A stretch of DNA of 8,703 nucleotides from contig CAAEKX010000226.1 in assembly GCA_900756605.1 (NCBI GenBank), forward strand, positions 1 through 8,703. The letters are read 5' to 3'. The notes beneath the pieces were generated by a model that ran no database searches, was not told the origin of the DNA, and was given only the letters and a program-made list of their open reading frames with translations. The stretch's first letter is position 1, and every line of letters starts with the position of its first letter. Shown here piece after piece: positions 5,588-8,703 of the stretch. Origin of the DNA: Coriobacteriia bacterium (GTDB taxonomy: Bacteria > Actinomycetota > Coriobacteriia > Coriobacteriales > QAMH01). The position numbers were made by a program, and so were the translations under genes.

Positions 5588-6319
5588 ATGACGGGAAACC
5601 AGCTTAAAATACTCGCCTTGATAACGATGACGATTGATCATATCGGCGTCGTTCTCTTGCCCCAGTACCTCATCCTTCGCGTCATCGGTCGTCTCACGTA
5701 TCCCATCTTCGCGTACATGATTGCCGAGGGTTGCTTCTATACGCACAGCAAGAAACGCTATCTCGGGGGTATCTTCGCACTTGGTTTCGCGTGCCAGATT
5801 GGCTTCTTTCTCGCGATGGGCAGTCTCGAGCAGAGCATACTTACGAGTTTCACGCTCGCCATCATCACGATCTACGCGGTCCAACTCGCCGATGACCGCG
5901 GGGACGTTGCAGGAGCCCTTGCAGTCGTCGGCGCGCTTGCGCTCGATGTCCTCGTGGCACTCGTCCTACCCGTCCTCCTCGCCGGAACCGATTTCTCGGT
6001 CGATTACGGCTTCTGGGGAATCATGCTCCCCGTCTTTTGCTATATGCCACGCATTTTCTTCAAAAATGCGCTTGACAAGAAGCGTCTGCGAATCATGCTC
6101 GCGTTCGCATGTCTTGGCATCATCCTGGTTTGCGTGCAGATGAACGATTGGCTCGGTGGCATCCAGTGGTTCTCGCTTCTCGCGATTGTGCCTCTGGCCA
6201 GCTATAACGGCAAGCGAGGCACCTGGCATCTCAAGTATCTCTTCTATATCTACTATCCTGCGCATCTCGTGGCCATTTGGGGCGTTGCCGAACTGCTCGG
6301 ATACTTCTCGGCAATGTAG
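5588..6319 (+). CDS. TraX-family integral membrane protein
   Basis: A 243-residue polytopic membrane protein of the TraX family, whose founder acetylates F-plasmid pilin. Chromosomal relatives are presumed acyltransferases with unknown substrates. Family features seen are LKILALITMTIDHIG (6-20, with the Asp17-His18 pair), GRLTYPIFAYMIAEG (34-48) followed by YTHSKKRYL (51-59), and a C-terminal LKYLFYIYYPAHL (215-227). These are the positions where TraX proteins keep conserved His, Arg and Glu residues. There are about seven or eight hydrophobic segments. The start at ATG 5588 places the lysine and DHIG at the usual distances; GTG 5585 directly before it is also possible. No conjugation genes are nearby, so this is not evidence for a plasmid. 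ppk1 follows after 38 bp with no terminator between, so co-transcription is plausible. Confidence 0.82.
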   Translation: MTGNQLKILALITMTIDHIGVVLLPQYLILRVIGRLTYPIFAYMIAEGCFYTHSKKRYLGGIFALGFACQIGFFLAMGSLEQSILTSFTLAIITIYAVQLADDRGDVAGALAVVGALALDVLVALVLPVLLAGTDFSVDYGFWGIMLPVFCYMPRIFFKNALDKKRLRIMLAFACLGIILVCVQMNDWLGGIQWFSLLAIVPLASYNGKRGTWHLKYLFYIYYPAHLVAIWGVAELLGYFSAM

Positions 6320-6357
6320 TAATATCAAAAGGCTAGGCTGATGAGAGGGGAGTTGGC

Positions 6358-8703
6358 ATGCAAGAGACCATGTCCGAGAATGCATCTGAAAATTTCGAAG
6401 AAATCGGCGAGGTTGTCACTCCAGAAGAAGCGGTCATCGAGACCATAGAAGACATCGAGAGTTCGGAGGAGCCCGAAGTCGAAGTCGTGCAGGACGGCAA
6501 TCCCGAGGAAGGTCTCGAGGAAGCGCCTGTCAAGCGCAAGGAACTCGATTATTCGTACACGCAAAATCGCGAACTATCCTGGCTGCAGTTCGACCGTCGC
6601 GTTCTCGAAGAGGCGCTCGACCCGAGCGTGCCCCTTTTCGAGCGTCTGAAGTTCATCAGCATCTTCTGCACGAATCTTGACGAGTTCTTCATGGTGCGCG
6701 TCGGTAGTCTCATGGACCTCTCCATCATCGCGCCCGATATTCGCGAGAACAAGACCAACATGACGCCGCGCGAGCAGCTCGAAGCCGTCTTCGCTGCCGT
6801 GAGGCCGCTCGTCGAGGAGCGCGACGAGATTTACGCCCAGGTCGTTGCCGATCTCGAGCCCTATGGTTTCAAGGAGCTCGACCTCGACAACCTCTCCAAG
6901 AAGGAGCGTCGTTTCGCCCGCGATTATTACCGCGAGTACATACGCCCCGTGCTCTCGCCGCAGGTCGTCGACGAGCGTCATCCGTTCCCGCACCTGCGCA
7001 ACAAGGAACTCTACATCGTGACGCTGCTGAGCGAGGAGGACGGCAGCCAGCACCTTGGCATCGTGCCCGTCCCGGAGAACATCGCGCCCATCATCTGCGA
7101 CCCGGAAGAGCCGCTCCACTTCGTGCGCGCCGAGAAGCTCATCGCCCACCACGTCAAGAAGATCTTCGACATTTACGAGACATCCGAGCCATGCATCATC
7201 TCGGTCACGCGCAATGCCGACATCAGCTTCGACGAGGAGAAGTTCGCTGATGATGAGGGCGATTATCGCCTGCATGTGTCGCGTCTGCTCAAGAAGCGCA
7301 ATCGTCTCAACCCCGTGCGCCTCGAGGTCGAGGGCAAGCCGGAGAAGTTGCTCCTTGCCGGCCTGCTCAAGCGCCTCAAGCTCACGAAGAACCAAATGTA
7401 CACGTACAGCGCCCCCATCAACCTTGGCTGGGTCTTCGGCCTGGAGCGTCGCGTCGATGCCGATAAGAGGGACAAGCTCAGCTACGCGCCCTTCGTGCCG
7501 CGCGCGTCGGCCGAGTTCGATCTTGGCCGCTCGATAATGGCGCAGGTCGAAGAGCGCGATCGCCTCCTGTTCTTTCCCTACGATTCCATCGATCCCTTCC
7601 TGCGCATGCTGCAGGAGGCGGCTATCGACCCGGACGTGCTCTCCATCAAGATTACGGTGTACCGTCTGGCAAGCGAGTCGCGCGTGGCGCAACACCTTGC
7701 CGAGGCGGCCGAGAACGGCAAGGAAGTCACCGTCCTCATGGAGCTGCGTGCGCGTTTTGACGAGGCGAACAATATCGACTGGTCGGGACGCCTCGAGGAG
7801 GCCGGATGTAACATCATCTACGGCATGGAGAACTACAAGTGCCACTCCAAGGTATGCCTGATCACCAAGCGCTCCGCTGATGGCGTAACCTACATCACGC
7901 AAATAGGCACGGGCAATTACAACGAGAAGACGGCGCGCCTCTACACCGACCTGAGCCTCATGACCTCCGATGCCGAAATCGGTCGCGATGCCGTCACGTT
8001 CTTCCAGAACATGCTCATCGGCAATCTGAACGGCTACTATCGCAGGTTGCTCGTCGCCCCGGTGGCCATCAAACGCACCATCCTCAAGCTTATCGACCGC
8101 GAGATCGCCAAGGGTCCCGCCGGACGCATCACGCTCAAGTGCAACTCGCTTACCGAGCGCGATATCATCGACCGCCTGGCCAAGGCATCGCAGGCGGGCG
8201 TGCAGGTCCGCATGAACATTCGCGGCATCTGCTGTATGGTGCCAGGCATCGAGGGCAAGACCGAGAACGTGCACGTGCGCAGTATCGTCGGCCAGTTCCT
8301 CGAGCACAGTCGCATCTTCGTCTTCGGCGAAGGCGACGACATGCGCATGTATGTCGGCTCGGCCGACCTCATGACGCGTAACCTCGTGCATCGTGTCGAG
8401 GTGGCGGTGCCCATCACCACGCATCGCGCCCGCGAGGCAATCATGCTCTTTCTCGACAAGATCTTCGAGGACAACGTCAAGGCACGCACGCTCGAGGCAA
8501 ATGGCGAATACAAGATGGTTGCCGAAAGCCGCGACAAGGACATGTGCCCGTGTGACGAGGAGTTCAGCATGCAAGCCTGGTGCATCGACCATCCGATGCA
8601 GGGCGTGAAGCGCGTCGCTTCGCTGCCCTTGGAGCCGAAGCAGGAGTCCAAGCGTCTTCTTGAACCTGAACCCGAACCTGAACCTGAACCGGAATTCGAG
8701 CCA
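6358..8703 (+). CDS. ppk1: Polyphosphate kinase 1 (3' end outside window)
   Basis: Reversibly transfers the terminal phosphate of ATP to polyphosphate. The 782 residues in the window include all core domains. NRELSW is at 70-75, followed by FCTNLDEFFMVRVGSL and HPFPHLRNKELYI of the N-terminal and head domains. The two phospholipase-D-like catalytic domains follow, with IKITVYR (Arg436), ELRARFDE (462-469), the autophosphorylated histidine in KCHSK (His496) and the second active-site histidine in FLEHSRI (His650). No key residue is missing. Two oddities stand out. A Glu-rich tail of about 65 residues precedes NRELSW. After the core, a Cys-containing stretch (CPCDEEFSMQAWC) leads to a run of Glu-Pro repeats that continues past the edge, so the end and any fused domain are unseen. 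The start ATG has AGGGGAG at 6346-6352, 5 nt upstream. Confidence 0.95.
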   Translation, partial: MQETMSENASENFEEIGEVVTPEEAVIETIEDIESSEEPEVEVVQDGNPEEGLEEAPVKRKELDYSYTQNRELSWLQFDRRVLEEALDPSVPLFERLKFISIFCTNLDEFFMVRVGSLMDLSIIAPDIRENKTNMTPREQLEAVFAAVRPLVEERDEIYAQVVADLEPYGFKELDLDNLSKKERRFARDYYREYIRPVLSPQVVDERHPFPHLRNKELYIVTLLSEEDGSQHLGIVPVPENIAPIICDPEEPLHFVRAEKLIAHHVKKIFDIYETSEPCIISVTRNADISFDEEKFADDEGDYRLHVSRLLKKRNRLNPVRLEVEGKPEKLLLAGLLKRLKLTKNQMYTYSAPINLGWVFGLERRVDADKRDKLSYAPFVPRASAEFDLGRSIMAQVEERDRLLFFPYDSIDPFLRMLQEAAIDPDVLSIKITVYRLASESRVAQHLAEAAENGKEVTVLMELRARFDEANNIDWSGRLEEAGCNIIYGMENYKCHSKVCLITKRSADGVTYITQIGTGNYNEKTARLYTDLSLMTSDAEIGRDAVTFFQNMLIGNLNGYYRRLLVAPVAIKRTILKLIDREIAKGPAGRITLKCNSLTERDIIDRLAKASQAGVQVRMNIRGICCMVPGIEGKTENVHVRSIVGQFLEHSRIFVFGEGDDMRMYVGSADLMTRNLVHRVEVAVPITTHRAREAIMLFLDKIFEDNVKARTLEANGEYKMVAESRDKDMCPCDEEFSMQAWCIDHPMQGVKRVASLPLEPKQESKRLLEPEPEPEPEPEFEP
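8662..8691 (+). repeat. Hexanucleotide tandem repeat encoding Glu-Pro
   Basis: Five consecutive GAACC(T/C/G) units encode (Glu-Pro)5 in frame at the PPK1 C-terminus, residues 769-778, followed by a related EFEP. Unit length is a multiple of three, so slippage would change tail length without breaking the frame. The array may continue beyond the window. Confidence 0.85.

Noticed and set aside
5588..6319. Conjugative plasmid or integrative element marked by the TraX-family gene
   Set aside because: TraX relatives are common on chromosomes. No relaxase, pilus or coupling gene is present, and the neighbours are housekeeping genes.
6574..8592. Very long open frame (672 codons) on the minus strand, antisense to ppk1
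   Set aside because: It mirrors ppk1 in a GC-rich gene, where antisense frames stay open by codon bias. Its translation has no recognisable motif, while the + strand has complete PPK1 motifs.

Overview
The window is GC-rich and dense in ordinary bacterial genes. Gene content and protein style (NrfD-type molybdoenzyme membrane subunit, stand-alone mod operon, TraX-family protein, acidic-tailed PPK1) suggest a high-GC anaerobe, most likely an actinobacterium of the class Coriobacteriia (Eggerthella/Slackia/Adlercreutzia-like). This is inference from sequence style; there is no rRNA or other direct taxonomic marker.

Layout. 1-684 (+): C-terminal part of an NrfD/PsrC-like integral membrane subunit, cut by the left edge. 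685-736: short G-rich convergent junction with an inverted repeat. 737-4416 (-): a molybdate ABC uptake system, read modA, then modB, then modC. modA has its own AT-rich promoter region. A 136-bp gap holding a strong hairpin and a second promoter candidate with a 24-bp palindrome separates it from modBC, and modB and modC overlap by 4 bp. 4417-4664: modA leader and promoter, then a long inverted repeat. 4665-5495 (-): a TrmB-like tRNA (guanine-N7) methyltransferase. 5496-5587: divergent intergenic region with another inverted repeat. 5588-6319 (+): TraX-family membrane protein. 6358-8703 (+): polyphosphate kinase 1, cut by the right edge.

How the genes fit together. ModA would capture molybdate outside the membrane, ModB would carry it across and ModC would drive transport with ATP. 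The neighbouring NrfD-like subunit belongs to a family that commonly anchors molybdopterin oxidoreductases, so local supply of molybdenum to a molybdoenzyme is a reasonable inference. TrmB, TraX and PPK1 have no evident functional link to molybdate or to each other.

Most interesting points. (1) ModB carries about 215 extra residues, apparently exported, in front of an otherwise normal five-helix permease core; I do not recognise that domain. (2) Three gene junctions carry inverted repeats with the same tips (ATGAGAC / GTCTCAT), and two of them share an internal word (G/A)CACCTGTC. They look like one dispersed repeat family. The largest copy is a 128-bp near-palindrome, and two copies supply the stop codon and the apparent ATG of the trmB reading frame. 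(3) Both mod promoters carry AT-rich inverted repeats that could be molybdate-responsive operators. (4) PPK1 has unusual acidic N-terminal and Glu-Pro-repeat C-terminal extensions.
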